From Ardenticatenaceae bacterium (GTDB lineage: Bacteria; Chloroflexota; Anaerolineae; Promineifilales; Promineifilaceae): DNA of 64,000 bases. The notes under the pieces are model-generated. The model was not told the DNA's origin, ran no database searches, and worked only from the letters and a program-made list of their open reading frames with translations. Positions 26,757 through 35,615 of the stretch are shown one piece after another. Location of the stretch: NCBI GenBank assembly GCA_020634435.1, contig JACKBS010000009.1, forward strand, positions 62,001-126,000, written 5' to 3'. Positions within the stretch are counted from its first letter, which is position 1; the number at the start of each line of letters is the position of its first letter. The position numbers were made by a program, and so were the translations under genes.

Positions 26757-28001
26757 TTAAAGGAGGTTTTTGTAGATACGGCCGTCTTTCATCACCAGCC
26801 GAATGTTGTCCACATTTTCCAGGCTGCGGATGTCGGCCAAGGGATCGGTTTGGCTGACAATGATGTCGGCCAGCTTGCCTGCTTCCAGCGTGCCCAGTTG
26901 GTCGTCCCAGCCCAGGCATTGCGCGGCCGTTTTGGTGGTGGCTACCAGCGAATCCATTGGCGACAGGCCGACGTTGCACATCAAGTCCAGTTCGCGCAGA
27001 TTGGTGCCGTGTTTCATTACCCCCGCGTCGGTGCCCATGGCAATGTTGACGCCCGCCTTAAATGCCTTGCCGATGTTCTCGCTGTGAATCTCGATGACCT
27101 CGCGGGATTTACGGACGCCCCATTCCGGCATGTTACCGGATGCCTCAGCCTGTTCCAGCACGGCCAGCGGAGCCAGCAAGGTAGGCACCAGGTAGGTGCC
27201 ACGCTCCAGCATCAGCTCGATGGCCTCGTCATCCACAAAGATGCCGTGCTCGATGGAGTGGATGCCCGCCCGTACCGCGTTTTTGATGCCTTCGGCCCCT
27301 TGCGCATGGGCCATCACCTTCACGCCGCGCCGGTAGGCGGCTTCTTGCACCATCACTTCCAGCTCTTCCGGGGAGAACTGGGTAAATTCGGGATGGTCGG
27401 TGGGGCTGAGCACGCCACCGGTGGAGCACACCTTGATGATGTCGGCTCCGGCGCGCAGCACTTCACGTACCTTTTTGCGCACCTCTTCCACACCATCGCA
27501 GATACCGCTGGGGCGGCCGGGCGTGGCGGGGAACAGGTCCATGTCGGCCCCGGAGGGCAGCCAGCTGTCACCGTGGCCACCGGTGATGCTGAGCACGGTG
27601 ATGCTAATCTGCATACGCGGTCCGGCAATGATGCCTTGTTCAACCGCTTGCTTCATGCCCAGATCGGCCCCGCCTGCATCGCGCACGGAGGTGATGCCCG
27701 CCTCCAGAGTGCGCCGCATGGGGGCAATGGCTTTGTAGTAGTTGAGCGAGTACGGGGTGTTCATCCCTTCGACGAAGTTGATGCCGTCGAAGACAAAGTG
27801 GACGTGACTGTCGATGAGGCCGGGCATGATGAAGCCGCCGTGGGCGTCGATCATGGTGACGTCGCTGTTGGGCAGGCGAATATCGCTTTTGCGGCCAACC
27901 TGCTCAATTTTGTTGTCGCAGATGAGGACTGCGCCGCTTTTCAGGGGGGAACGGCCGTTGCCGTCTATCACGGTGCCGTTGTGGATGAGGGAATAAGTCA
28001 T
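26757..28001 (-). CDS. amidohydrolase-superfamily metal-dependent hydrolase
   Basis: About 414 residues from the ATG at 28001, chosen because GGAG lies eight bases upstream; a longer form from 28037 is less likely. The metal ligands are seen: DSHVHFVF (HxH), a Lys region before KVMAHAQGAEGI, HSIEHGIFVDDEA and GTDAGVMKHG. The C-terminal composite sandwich ends with LEAGKLADIIV. The layout matches the imidazolonepropionase/prolidase-like branch. It probably hydrolyses a small cyclic amide or dipeptide in the cytosol; the substrate is unknown. Confidence 0.85.
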   Translation of the reverse strand: MTYSLIHNGTVIDGNGRSPLKSGAVLICDNKIEQVGRKSDIRLPNSDVTMIDAHGGFIMPGLIDSHVHFVFDGINFVEGMNTPYSLNYYKAIAPMRRTLEAGITSVRDAGGADLGMKQAVEQGIIAGPRMQISITVLSITGGHGDSWLPSGADMDLFPATPGRPSGICDGVEEVRKKVREVLRAGADIIKVCSTGGVLSPTDHPEFTQFSPEELEVMVQEAAYRRGVKVMAHAQGAEGIKNAVRAGIHSIEHGIFVDDEAIELMLERGTYLVPTLLAPLAVLEQAEASGNMPEWGVRKSREVIEIHSENIGKAFKAGVNIAMGTDAGVMKHGTNLRELDLMCNVGLSPMDSLVATTKTAAQCLGWDDQLGTLEAGKLADIIVSQTDPLADIRSLENVDNIRLVMKDGRIYKNLL

Positions 28002-28191
28002 GGGATTTCTCCAAGTTGTGTGATTGGATGTTTTCAAACTGCAAGTGGCTGTCGGACTCCGACCTGGAGAGTTTACCGGATGTTGGTGGGCGCGGCTATA
28101 GAAATTTTATGGAATTGGGAATGGCCTGATCCGCCCGGGGCTGAAGCCGCCGGGCTGGTAGAGAAAGCCCCATGAATGGGGCTGTAAGACT

Positions 28192-28290
28192 GGATGCTTC
28201 ACTGCGTCTAGAATGACAATTGATCTTGAACTGTCGTGCTGAGAGCCTGTGCTGAGGCTGCCGAAGTATCCTCCGAAGCATCCTGTCCGA
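28192..28290. repeat. dispersed CTTCGGAAG/TCAGCATGAC-type repeat block, copy 1
   Basis: The 28002-28406 gap holds no gene. It contains pieces GGATGCTTC, CTTGAACTGTC, GAGGCTGCCGAAG and GCATCCTGTCCG, related to blocks at 44862-44940 and 48461-48565. The pieces form partial inverted repeats and seem to be decayed copies of a widespread repeat family. Confidence 0.55.
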
Positions 28291-28406
28291 TGGAGAGGTA
28301 GCAGAGCTCTGGCTTGGGTAAGGCGCTGGTTATTGGATGCTTGCGGGATGCTTCACTTTGTTCAGCATGACGAGTGATGGTTCCTTGTCATGCTGAGAGG
28401 TTGCGG

Positions 28407-29042
28407 TTAGCGGATGAGCTGATCGTATACATCATCCAGCCAGCGGTTTTGCGGGTGGACGATGGCGGGTTTAGGCTGCAAATCGGCCCAGAAGGGAGCG
28501 AAGGTGTGGTCGCGGTCGCCGGGGAGGGTCCAACGAGCGGCCGTTTCTTCGTGGCAGTGCAGGTGGACGTAGTGGCGGGTTTTGCGCCAGCTGAGGCATT
28601 CCTCCGGCAGCCAGCCGTCGATGTGGAGCATGATTTTGGTGGGGTTGGGCAGTTGGTCGTATTCCAAATAGGTAACGTGATGGAAACGGCCGTTCCACCC
28701 CTCAACCGCATCCCCCACTTCAAACGTCATCCCCCGCGTAAAGAGCGGCGCAAATGGAATAGAGTCTGTATTTGGCTGGCTAAAAATGTGGCTGTCCTGG
28801 TTCAGAATGGCTTCCCCGGCGGCCAGCTCATTTTCAACCTGGCCCAGGTAGCGGTGGATGGTGAGTTGGGTAAGGCCGGTTTCTTCATGGGCTTCGCGGA
28901 CAACGGCCGTTTCCCACCCCTCTCCTTCATCCACCGTGCCCGCGGGAATTTGCACGCCCGCTTGTGGGTGTTGGAACAGCAGCAGCTGTCGTCCTTGGGG
29001 ATGTTCACGGGTGATGAAGGCAGTGACTTTGTGAATGGTCAT
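28407..29042 (-). CDS. Nudix hydrolase
   Basis: 211 residues. The Nudix box is complete: GTVDEGEGWETAVVREAHEETGL matches Gx5Ex7REuxEExGu, which binds Mg2+ for hydrolysis of a nucleoside diphosphate-linked substrate. The C-terminal half contains KRH-free, Trp-rich segments (WKTRHYVHLHCHEE-type in the reading frame SWRKTRHYVHLHCH) with no recognised second domain. Which nucleotide it cleans up is not clear. An IS3 element is inserted about 100 bases upstream of its start and may have displaced its promoter. Confidence 0.85.
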   Translation of the reverse strand: MTIHKVTAFITREHPQGRQLLLFQHPQAGVQIPAGTVDEGEGWETAVVREAHEETGLTQLTIHRYLGQVENELAAGEAILNQDSHIFSQPNTDSIPFAPLFTRGMTFEVGDAVEGWNGRFHHVTYLEYDQLPNPTKIMLHIDGWLPEECLSWRKTRHYVHLHCHEETAARWTLPGDRDHTFAPFWADLQPKPAIVHPQNRWLDDVYDQLIR

Positions 29043-29176
29043 GGGCGGTAATTGCGCTTCTCTTACCGGGCGAGGCAGGTGGCGATCAGACTATTGAGTT
29101 CGACAAAGAATTGTTCCACCTGCCTCGCCCCTTGACCCGTCCTAAATATAGTTGACAGATATAATCACCATTTAGG

Positions 29177-29542
29177 ATGGGCAACCTTATGAAAAAAGAA
29201 ACCGTCAGACGTTACAGCCTGGCCTTCAAACAACAAGTCGTGCGTGAGTACGAAGCCGGGGCCAGCATCTACAGCTTGCTTAACAAGTACGGCATTGGCG
29301 CACACACAACGGTGCAACGATGGATTGAGCAATACGGCCGTTCCGGCTACCGTGCCGAACTGGTGGTCATTCAAACAGCTGAAGACCAGCAGGGCATCAA
29401 AGCACTCAAACGACGGGTCGCGGAACTGGAATCCGCGCTAGCGCAAAGCACCTTGGACAACCGGATGTTGGCAGCCACGCTCACGGTGGCCAGTGACGCC
29501 TTGGGCGTTGACCTTAAAAAAAATTTCGGCAAGAAATCATAG
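29177..29542 (+). CDS. IS3-family transposase OrfA
   Basis: About 121 residues. It has a helix-turn-helix (YSLLNKYGIGAHTTVQRWIEQYG) that binds the element ends and a C-terminal leucine-zipper-like coil (IKALKRRVAELESAL). It ends just after LKKNFGKKS. The A8 run at 29516-29523 lets ribosomes slip by -1 into OrfB to make the fused transposase. Confidence 0.85.
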   Translation: MGNLMKKETVRRYSLAFKQQVVREYEAGASIYSLLNKYGIGAHTTVQRWIEQYGRSGYRAELVVIQTAEDQQGIKALKRRVAELESALAQSTLDNRMLAATLTVASDALGVDLKKNFGKKS

Positions 29543-30381
29543 ACCATATCCGGCAAGCGGGCCAAGTGCCCACTCAGGCCGCCGTGACCTGGTTTGGCAT
29601 CAGCCGCCAAGCCTACTTTCAAGCCAAGCAGCGGCAACAGCAGCAGGAAGCTGAAAATCAGCTCATCCTGAACTTGGTCAAAGAAAAACGGCGGCTGCAT
29701 CCCCAGATGGGCGGGCGCAAGCTGTACCATGAGCTGCGACCCTGCTGGGAAAACCTGGAGATTACTCGTGGTCGGGATGCTTTTTTTGACCTGCTACGCG
29801 CCCACAATTTGTTGATTGTGCCCAAGCGTAATCGACGGCGAACCACCTTAGCTGGCTCCTGGCGTTGTCCCAATCGTCTAGTTGGTTTGACGTTGGCGAC
29901 CACTCATCAGGCGTGGGTTGGTGACATCACCTTCATCACGACGGAAACAGGCTTTGTCTATCTGGCGCTGCTCACAGATGCGTTTTCGCGCTTTATCGTC
30001 GGTTATGATATTTCGGCCTCTTTGGCCACGGAAGGTTGCCTGCGGGCCTTGCAGCTGGCCATCAACCAGGCGCATTGTCCGGTGACCGGATTGATTCACC
30101 ATTCTGACCATGGGGTGCAATACACCTCGTGGTCGTATCGAGACTGTCTCCAAGAGCACCGCTTGCTACCCAGCATGGGTGAGGTGGGCAATTGCTATGA
30201 CAACGCGTTGGCAGAACGCATGAACGGTATTTTAAAGAACGAATATGGTCTGGATGACCTGTTTGTCAATTTGGCGCACGCGCAGCAAGCGGTGGCTGAA
30301 GCAGTTTGGCTGTACAACTATGATCGCCCACATCTGTCGTTGGGCTATGCTAAACCTGCTGAAATTCATTTTGATAACTGA
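29516..30381 (+). CDS. IS3-family transposase OrfB (translated as OrfAB by -1 frameshift)
   Basis: The frame from the A8 run reads KKKFRQEIIDHIRQAGQVP and continues into the integrase core. Catalytic residues: D in WVGDITFITT, D in HHSDHGVQYTS and E in CYDNALAERMNGILKNEYG, with the following K of the DDE(K) motif. An ATG at 29566 also exists. All parts look complete, so the element may still move. Confidence 0.88.
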
Positions 30382-30426
30382 TGTGAAGTAGTCACTATTT
30401 TGTGTCAACTTATTTTAGGACTTGAC

Positions 30427-30475
30427 ACCTACCTTTTACTTTTCACTTTTCACTTCTGACTTTTCACTCTCCCCG
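30427..30475. repeat. short-period repeat of the ACTTTTCACTTTTCAC type
   Basis: Units of about 7 bases (CTTTTCA, CTTCTGA, CTTTTCA) overlap the 3' end of the YihY-like gene. On that strand they encode the tail GESEKSEVKSEK and its stop, so the repeat supplies the C-terminus. Confidence 0.7.
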
Positions 30476-31557
30476 CCCCGCAAATTGCGCAAAAAGCCCA
30501 GCAGCAGTCCCGTGGCCAGCCCTAACAGACCCGTAGCGACCGGTTTGCGCCAGTGGGGAACGGCCGTTTCTTTTTCTTCTTCGGTTGGGGGAACAGGTGG
30601 GTCTTCTGGTGGCGGGGTGAAGGTAATGCGATAGGCACTTTCTTCTGGCTCGCTGGGCGGGCCTGGGCTGGCATAACCGCCGCGCCAGATGGCATTGGCC
30701 GATGGTTTGAGGCGCGTGCCGTATTTGTTGGCGTACACCTGAGTGAACTCCGCGCCAAAGAGGAAAATTTGGGCCGAGTAGTAGACCCAGATCAAAATCA
30801 GCACAAAAGAACCGGCCGCGCCGTAAGCCGAGGTGGTGGAACCGCGCGTCACGTACAGCGTGATGAGATACCGTCCAACCATAAACAAGACGGTGGTCAC
30901 GGTTGCGCCGAGCAGCACATCTTTCCAGGTGATGTGGGCATCGGGCAGCACCTTAAACAGCAGGGCAAAAAGCAGGGTGAGGATCACCAGGGAAGCGACA
31001 ATATTGATCTGGGGCAGCACCTGGCCAATGCCCGGCAGCCAGAAGACCAATCGGTCGCCAACAGAGCTGATCAGGGTGTTGGTGGCAATTGAGAGCAGCA
31101 TGAGCAGCCCGGCGACCAGGAGCATGGCAAAGGCCAAAGCCCGCTTACGAATGGTGTTGAGGATGCCGGTTTCCGGGGCGGGCCGTAAGCCCCAGATCAT
31201 GTTTAGCGTCCGTTGGAGCTGCGAAAAGAGGCCCGAAGCGCCCAGCAGCAGGAGGATGGTGCTGAGGATGGTCGCCCGCACGCTGTCGCCGGAGGTGCTG
31301 GCATTGGCGATCAGGTCTTGGATGACAACGGCGGCGTCTTCACCGACAGCGAGCTTAATTTCATTAACGATGTCACCGCGTACGGCCGCATCGCCATAAA
31401 ACACGCCAGCCATCGCCACAACAATGACCAACACAGGAGCCAGGGACAAAAAAGTGTAGTAGGTGAGGGCGGCGGCAAACAGGGAGGCGTTGTCGCGGTT
31501 CCAACCCTGGTAGCTTTCCTTAAACAGTTCAAAAATGGCAACGGCCGTTGCTTTCAT
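30436..31557 (-). CDS. YihY/BrkB-family membrane protein
   Basis: 373 residues with the family start WNRDNASLFAAALTYYTFLSLAPVLVIVV and six hydrophobic helices up to about residue 270, including RKRALAFAMLLVAGLLMLL and SAYGAAGSFVLILIWVYYSAQIFLFGAEFTQVYA. The last 90 residues are hydrophilic and Pro-rich with a Cys-free GLLGLATGLLLGFLRNL segment. The family (UPF0761) has uncertain function; the name ribonuclease BN is a misattribution. The C-terminal tail is encoded by a short-period repeat. Confidence 0.88.
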   Translation of the reverse strand: MKATAVAIFELFKESYQGWNRDNASLFAAALTYYTFLSLAPVLVIVVAMAGVFYGDAAVRGDIVNEIKLAVGEDAAVVIQDLIANASTSGDSVRATILSTILLLLGASGLFSQLQRTLNMIWGLRPAPETGILNTIRKRALAFAMLLVAGLLMLLSIATNTLISSVGDRLVFWLPGIGQVLPQINIVASLVILTLLFALLFKVLPDAHITWKDVLLGATVTTVLFMVGRYLITLYVTRGSTTSAYGAAGSFVLILIWVYYSAQIFLFGAEFTQVYANKYGTRLKPSANAIWRGGYASPGPPSEPEESAYRITFTPPPEDPPVPPTEEEKETAVPHWRKPVATGLLGLATGLLLGFLRNLRGGESEKSEVKSEK

Positions 31558-31629
31558 GCCGTGATCTTAGGGTGTGTGGGGCAGGGATGCAAAAATTGGT
31601 CAGTCAGGGTGGGCAAACGGCCGTCTATC

Positions 31630-31658
31630 GTAGGGGCGACCCGCCGGGTCGCCCCTAC
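31630..31658. repeat. palindrome GTAGGGGCGACCC
   Basis: GTAGGGGCGACCC at 31630-31642 pairs with 31646-31658 around a three-base loop. This is a dispersed repeat type also common in other genomes. Confidence 0.75.
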
Positions 31659-31676
31659 CCGATGCGACAACAAACC

Positions 31677-31860
31677 TAACCGCGTCGGGGTGGGACGGTG
31701 CGGCAACGCCCTTGTCCTGCGCAAAACCTATCTTCCGCGCCGTCTCACCCTGCCTTGTTAACGGCCGTCTTGAGCGAGACAGGTGGGGGTGAGACCTTTT
31801 GTCTGGCCATGATCTTGGCCCGCCTGTACCCCCCCCCAACATCACTTTTCGAATTGCTGA
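31677..31860 (-). repeat. 190-bp structured element, copy 2 (inverted)
   Basis: On the minus strand it begins TCAGCAATTCGAAA, carries GGCGGGCCAAGATCATGGCC, then the stem GTCTCGCTC/GGGTGAGAC. The four positions that differ from copy 1 still pair (G-U and U-G), so the stem is kept. It ends with CCGTCCCACCCCGACG. Confidence 0.75.
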
Positions 31861-31936
31861 TGCTAGACAGGTTTCTTTTTTATTCTGGCTGAACTATCAT
31901 AGAGAGACATTGACCACTGATGGTGACGATTCAGGC

Positions 31937-31995
31937 GACCCTAAGGGTTTGCAACTTTCGGCGACAAATGAGTCGAGTTCGAAACCCTTAGGGTC
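31937..31995. repeat. hairpin repeat, GACCCTAAGGGTTT type
   Basis: GACCCTAAGGGTTT at 31937-31950 pairs perfectly with 31982-31995. It lies just upstream of the restriction-methylation gene. Together with the two repeats before it, it accounts for most of the 470-base gap 31558-32027, in which I see no gene. Confidence 0.85.
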
Positions 31996-32027
31996 TGTGT
32001 AGTGACCATTGATGAAGGAAATGCTTT

Positions 32028-33821
32028 ATGCCAGATACGCCCTTCCAGCCGCAGCTAGATTTTAGTCCACACAATAACCAGTCTCTCTTTTCCGACCATT
32101 ATTTGCAGGACATTTTGCGCCGCACCCCCGCCTGGCGGGCCATGCAAGAACCGGCGGGCGATTTCCTGAGCTGGCTGCAAAAGTTGTACGCCAAAGAGCG
32201 GGCGCAGTTGGCCAATTACAACGAATCGCAGCTGGAAGATAACTGGATTAAGCCGATTTTGGACGAGCTGGGGCACGTCTGGGAAGGGCAAGCGTCTATT
32301 CCTGGCTTGACCCGCAACATCAAAAAGCCAGACTTTGCCCTGTTCCCTGATGTGGCGGCAAGGCAAACCGCTGTTCCCCACCAAAACACCAAACAATACA
32401 CCAACGACGTGCTGGCCCTGCTGGAAGCCAAAAAGTGGACGGTGAACCTGAGCAAAAAAAGCGGCACCCGTCCCCTGTTTGACGACCAGAACCCGATGTA
32501 TCAGATCGACACCTACCTGAGCCTGAGCGGGGTGACCTGGGGTGTGGTGAGCAACGGCCGTTTCTGGCGACTGGTCCATAAAAATTCATCCCGCACCCTG
32601 GAAACCTACTTCGAGATTGACCTGCTGGCGGCGTTGGAAGCGCCCAACGACCGCTCCGCCCTGGCCGTGGCCACCTTCTTCTGGGCCTTCTTCAACCAGA
32701 GCGCTTTCCGGCCCGACGCACACGGCACCCGCTTCCTCGATGAGGCGCTGAGCCAGAGCAAGGCGTACGCCATCGCCCTGGAAGCCGATTTGCGCGACAA
32801 CGCCTACCGCTCGCTGGAGCAGCTCATCATCGGTTTTTTTGCCGGGGATGCCCGCCTGGACGCCCAAAACGCCGACCACCGCGCCCAGGTGTACCAGAAC
32901 AGCCTCTACCTGCTCTACCGCCTGCTCTTTTTGTTCTACGGCGAGGCCCGCGCCCTGCTGCCAATGGGCAACCCGACTTACAAAGATGAATACAGCCTGC
33001 AAACCCTGGCCAACGACATCAATCGGGAGCGCGACCGGCTGGATACGCTGCCTACCACCGGCCGCCGCCGCTGGGACCGGCTGCAAGAGCTGTTCCGGCT
33101 GATTAGCGGGCGCGACGCCCAATTTAACGCTGAGCTGGGCGTGCCGCGCTACAACGGCGGCCTGTTCGACCCGGCCCAGCATCCCTTTTTGGAGCGCCAT
33201 TTTGTGGGCGACCGCGGGCTGGCCAAGGCGATTGATTACCTGGCTTACCGGCGCGTACGCGAAGACGGCCGTTTCCAGGGCTACCAATCCGTCGATTACC
33301 GCACCCTGGACGTGCGCCAGCTGGGTTCCATCTACGAAGGGCTGCTAGAGTACAAGGTGGCCGTGGCTACGGAAGAGATGGTGACGGTACGTCAGAAGGG
33401 GGTGGAGACGTGGCTGCCCGCCCGCCAGAGCAAGGCCGCGCCGCTGGACCGCCGCCAGCCGGGTGAACTGTACCTGACCAACGACAAGGGGGAGCGCAAA
33501 GCCACCGGCTCTTACTACACGCCCGATTACATTGTGGAGTACATTGTGGAAAACACGCTGGGGCCGCTGGTGGCCCAGGCTCGCGAGCGGGTGAAGGCCC
33601 AAGTGCGCCAGACGGGATCGCTGAACGAGGCGGAACGCCAGCGCCAAAGCGCCGCGCTGTTTGTGCAGGAGATTTTGGCCCTCAACGTGCTGGACCCGGC
33701 GATGGGTTCCGGCCATTTCCTGGTGGAAGCCACCAACTTTTTGGCCCGCGCGTTGGCCACGGATGAATACACCCCCACCCCGACCCTCCCCCTGCCAGGG
33801 CTGAGGGGAGGACACCTTTTC
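32028..33821 (+). pseudogene. type IIG-like restriction-methylation gene, 5' part
   Basis: The first 598 codons of a large gene of the Eco57I/type ISP kind that joins nuclease and N6-adenine methyltransferase. A PD-(D/E)xK nuclease is indicated by D102 (KPDFALF) and E133-A-K135 (LLEAKKW). Linker helices follow, then the SAM motif LDPAMGSGHFLVEATNFLARAL near residue 560. The frame then enters a G/C-rich hairpin repeat and is cut by an IS4-family element. The gene continues at 34990. Without removal of the element, no complete enzyme can be made. Confidence 0.8.
33770..33814. repeat. left arm of a 45-bp inverted repeat around the IS4 element
   Basis: Reverse complement matches 34990-35034 at 39 of 45 positions. 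It looks like half of a G/C-rich hairpin repeat (containing CCCTCCCCCTGCCAGGG) that had entered the gene in frame before the transposon landed in its loop. Confidence 0.8.
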
Positions 33822-34989
33822 AGGTAATTCTAGGGTCGGGTAGAAATTGTAAATTGATAAAATGGTTATGTCTCAGCACAAATTCAAAGAAGAATTGAAT
33901 CCCCTCTTTGAACAGGCTCCAATGGCGACGTTTGGTGCCATCTTCATGGCGTTGCATAGGTTGGGTGCGTCCTTGGGCTGCCGCAACACTGCCCAAAGCA
34001 AGCGACCAAGCATAGGCAACCACCAGCAAAACAAGCAGACGACCCATGTGGTCTGGATGACTGATACGACTGTCGGACCACTGCCAGCCACCACTTTTCA
34101 GGTCGCGAAAGCTTTGTTCCTGCCAATTTCGGTTCGCATACTCGAAACCAGTCAGCGTGGTGTCGTTGGTTACCAGCGCCCACGGCTGGTCATAGCCAGC
34201 ACGCCAAATAGCATGAGCCGTTGCGGGCAACCGACCTCGCTGCTTGAAGACAAGCCCAGCAACCGACCACTGTTCACCAGCTTGCACCATGTGGGCAATG
34301 GCCAAATCGCCTTCATCGGTACATACCTTTGTCATGCTGGTCACGCGGAACAGATAGTACCATCCCAGGTTAGCCACAGCCTGACACAAATCAGGCGAGG
34401 TTCCAATGCCCCGGTCGGCCAGCACGACCACCTCTCTGTTTGTGGCGATACCCTTCTGGACCGCTTGCAACAAGGTTGTGATCAGGCCCACTTGCCCCTC
34501 GGCTGGATATTGCTCATGATTGTTAGCCAGGTAACAACGCCACGCCAAGGGAATACACCGACCCTCCCAAGCGACGCCCACAACCATGACTGCCAGGCGG
34601 TCTTGCAACTTCGTTTCATCGACCAGCAGATAAAGCTTCCCCGGCGGCAATTGACTAACAATCCAGGCAGTCCATTGCGCGAAGAAGGCGTGCAGCGGAA
34701 ACAGCGCATTGTCCAGAAAACGCCGCAAGCGTCGGGCGCAGCTCTCAATTTTCTCACCTGTCGCTACCTGGCGGGCAATCTGCTGCTGTTGGCAACTTTC
34801 TGCACGCATGATGCCGATAGTAAACAAGCCGACATTTTCAACTTGCCAGCTATTGAGACAAGGCAAATGGGTGGCGATTGTTTGAATCCATTGATAAAGT
34901 ACGGGATAGCTCATCTTGAACTCCTTCTGACGTTTTGGAAGACATCAGAATTGTCCTTGATGAGCTATTCTTTTTCCAACTCCCAAACA
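33815..34989 (-). mobile_element. IS4-family element inserted in the restriction-methylation gene
   Basis: About 1.15 kb containing one complete transposase on the minus strand. Possible short terminal repeats are AGGTAATTCT (from 33822) and the complement of AGAATTGTCCTT (34950-34961); they are weak, so the exact ends are uncertain. The element lies between two arms of an inverted repeat. Confidence 0.75.
33820..34914 (-). CDS. IS4-family transposase
   Basis: 364 residues. Catalytic residues: D in LYLLVDETKLQD, D in VVVLADRGIG, and E in the exact YREK signature (Y-x2-R-x3-E-x6-K: YANRNWQEQSFRDLK). The N-terminal DNA-binding part starts VLYQWIQTIATHLPC. It looks complete. The stop codon TGA at 33820 overlaps the flanking sequence, meaning the element is very compact. 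A 409-codon frame on the opposite strand is an antisense artefact. Confidence 0.88.
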   Translation of the reverse strand: MSYPVLYQWIQTIATHLPCLNSWQVENVGLFTIGIMRAESCQQQQIARQVATGEKIESCARRLRRFLDNALFPLHAFFAQWTAWIVSQLPPGKLYLLVDETKLQDRLAVMVVGVAWEGRCIPLAWRCYLANNHEQYPAEGQVGLITTLLQAVQKGIATNREVVVLADRGIGTSPDLCQAVANLGWYYLFRVTSMTKVCTDEGDLAIAHMVQAGEQWSVAGLVFKQRGRLPATAHAIWRAGYDQPWALVTNDTTLTGFEYANRNWQEQSFRDLKSGGWQWSDSRISHPDHMGRLLVLLVVAYAWSLALGSVAAAQGRTQPMQRHEDGTKRRHWSLFKEGIQFFFEFVLRHNHFINLQFLPDPRIT

Positions 34990-35034
34990 TGTCCTCCCCT
35001 CAGCCCTCTCAGGGGGAAGGCTGGGATGGGGGTG
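34990..35034. repeat. right arm of the 45-bp inverted repeat around the IS4 element
   Basis: Begins TGTCCTCCCCTCAGCCCT and ends GATGGGGGTG; matches the reverse complement of 33770-33814 at 39 of 45 positions. It stays in frame with the methyltransferase gene as SSPQPSQGEGWDGGE. Confidence 0.8.
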
Positions 35035-35240
35035 AAACCGACTTGTTGTATTGGAAGCGCCGCGTCGTCGAAGCCTGCATTTACGGCGTAGACAAAAACC
35101 CGATGGCCGTGGAGCTGGCTAAACTGTCGCTCTGGCTCAAAACGGCCGCTGCCGACAAACCGCTCAGCTTCCTCGATCACCACCTGCAACACGGCGACAG
35201 CCTCATTGGGGCCTGGCTGGCTGACTTGCATACCGCACCA

Positions 35241-35306
35241 AGACCCCAAGGGTTTTCCAAAGGCTCTTCGCCCAGCAAAGTTACTGGCTCAAAACCCTTG
35301 GGGTCT
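35241..35306. repeat. hairpin repeat AGACCCCAAGGGTTTT inside the methyltransferase gene
   Basis: AGACCCCAAGGGTTTT at 35241-35256 pairs perfectly with 35291-35306. It is read in frame as RPQGF...KPLGSE, the same peptide types as in the RsmF-like gene. Confidence 0.88.
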
Positions 35307-35562
35307 GAGGCTCACCAACAACCGCTTTTTGATGACTCCGCCTTCACCCGCGATGCTGGCCTGGCCGTGGGTGGGGTGATGGCCATTGAACGGGCCACCA
35401 CCAACAGCATCGACGATGTGCATTTGAAGGAGCAGATGTGGCGCGAATTGCAGCAAACCCACATTGCCCGCTGGCGCAGGCTGGCCGACCTGTGGGTGAG
35501 TGCCTACTTCGGCAACGCCATGACCTCGGAAGAGTACCGCGCCCTGGTGGCGTATTTGCAGC

Positions 35563-35615
35563 ACTTTCCCGGAAACTCCAAGTTTCCGGGAAAGTCCGAG
35601 TTTCTGGGGAAATCC
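35563..35615. repeat. hairpin repeat ACTTTCCCGGAAACT inside the methyltransferase gene
   Basis: ACTTTCCCGGAAACT (35563-35577) pairs with 35581-35595 and a third degenerate unit follows to 35615. Same family as the intergenic copies at 50837 and 58700. Read in frame. Confidence 0.85.

Larger units (their letters stand above)
29140..30420 (+). mobile_element. IS3-family element, apparently intact
   Basis: Ends are imperfect 18-bp inverted repeats: TCCTAAATATAGTTGACA at 29140-29157 and its near complement at 30403-30420. The 1.28 kb length and two overlapping frames fit IS3. The DDE residues are all present and the frameshift site is a run of eight A. No clear target-site duplication was found by eye. 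Confidence 0.85.

Noticed and set aside
26700..28175. 491-codon plus-strand frame
   Set aside because: It mirrors the amidohydrolase gene on the other strand, which has all metal-binding motifs.
33862..35091. 409-codon frame on the plus strand
   Set aside because: It is antisense to the IS4 transposase, which has the full D, D, E and YREK signature; the plus-strand frame has no recognisable fold.
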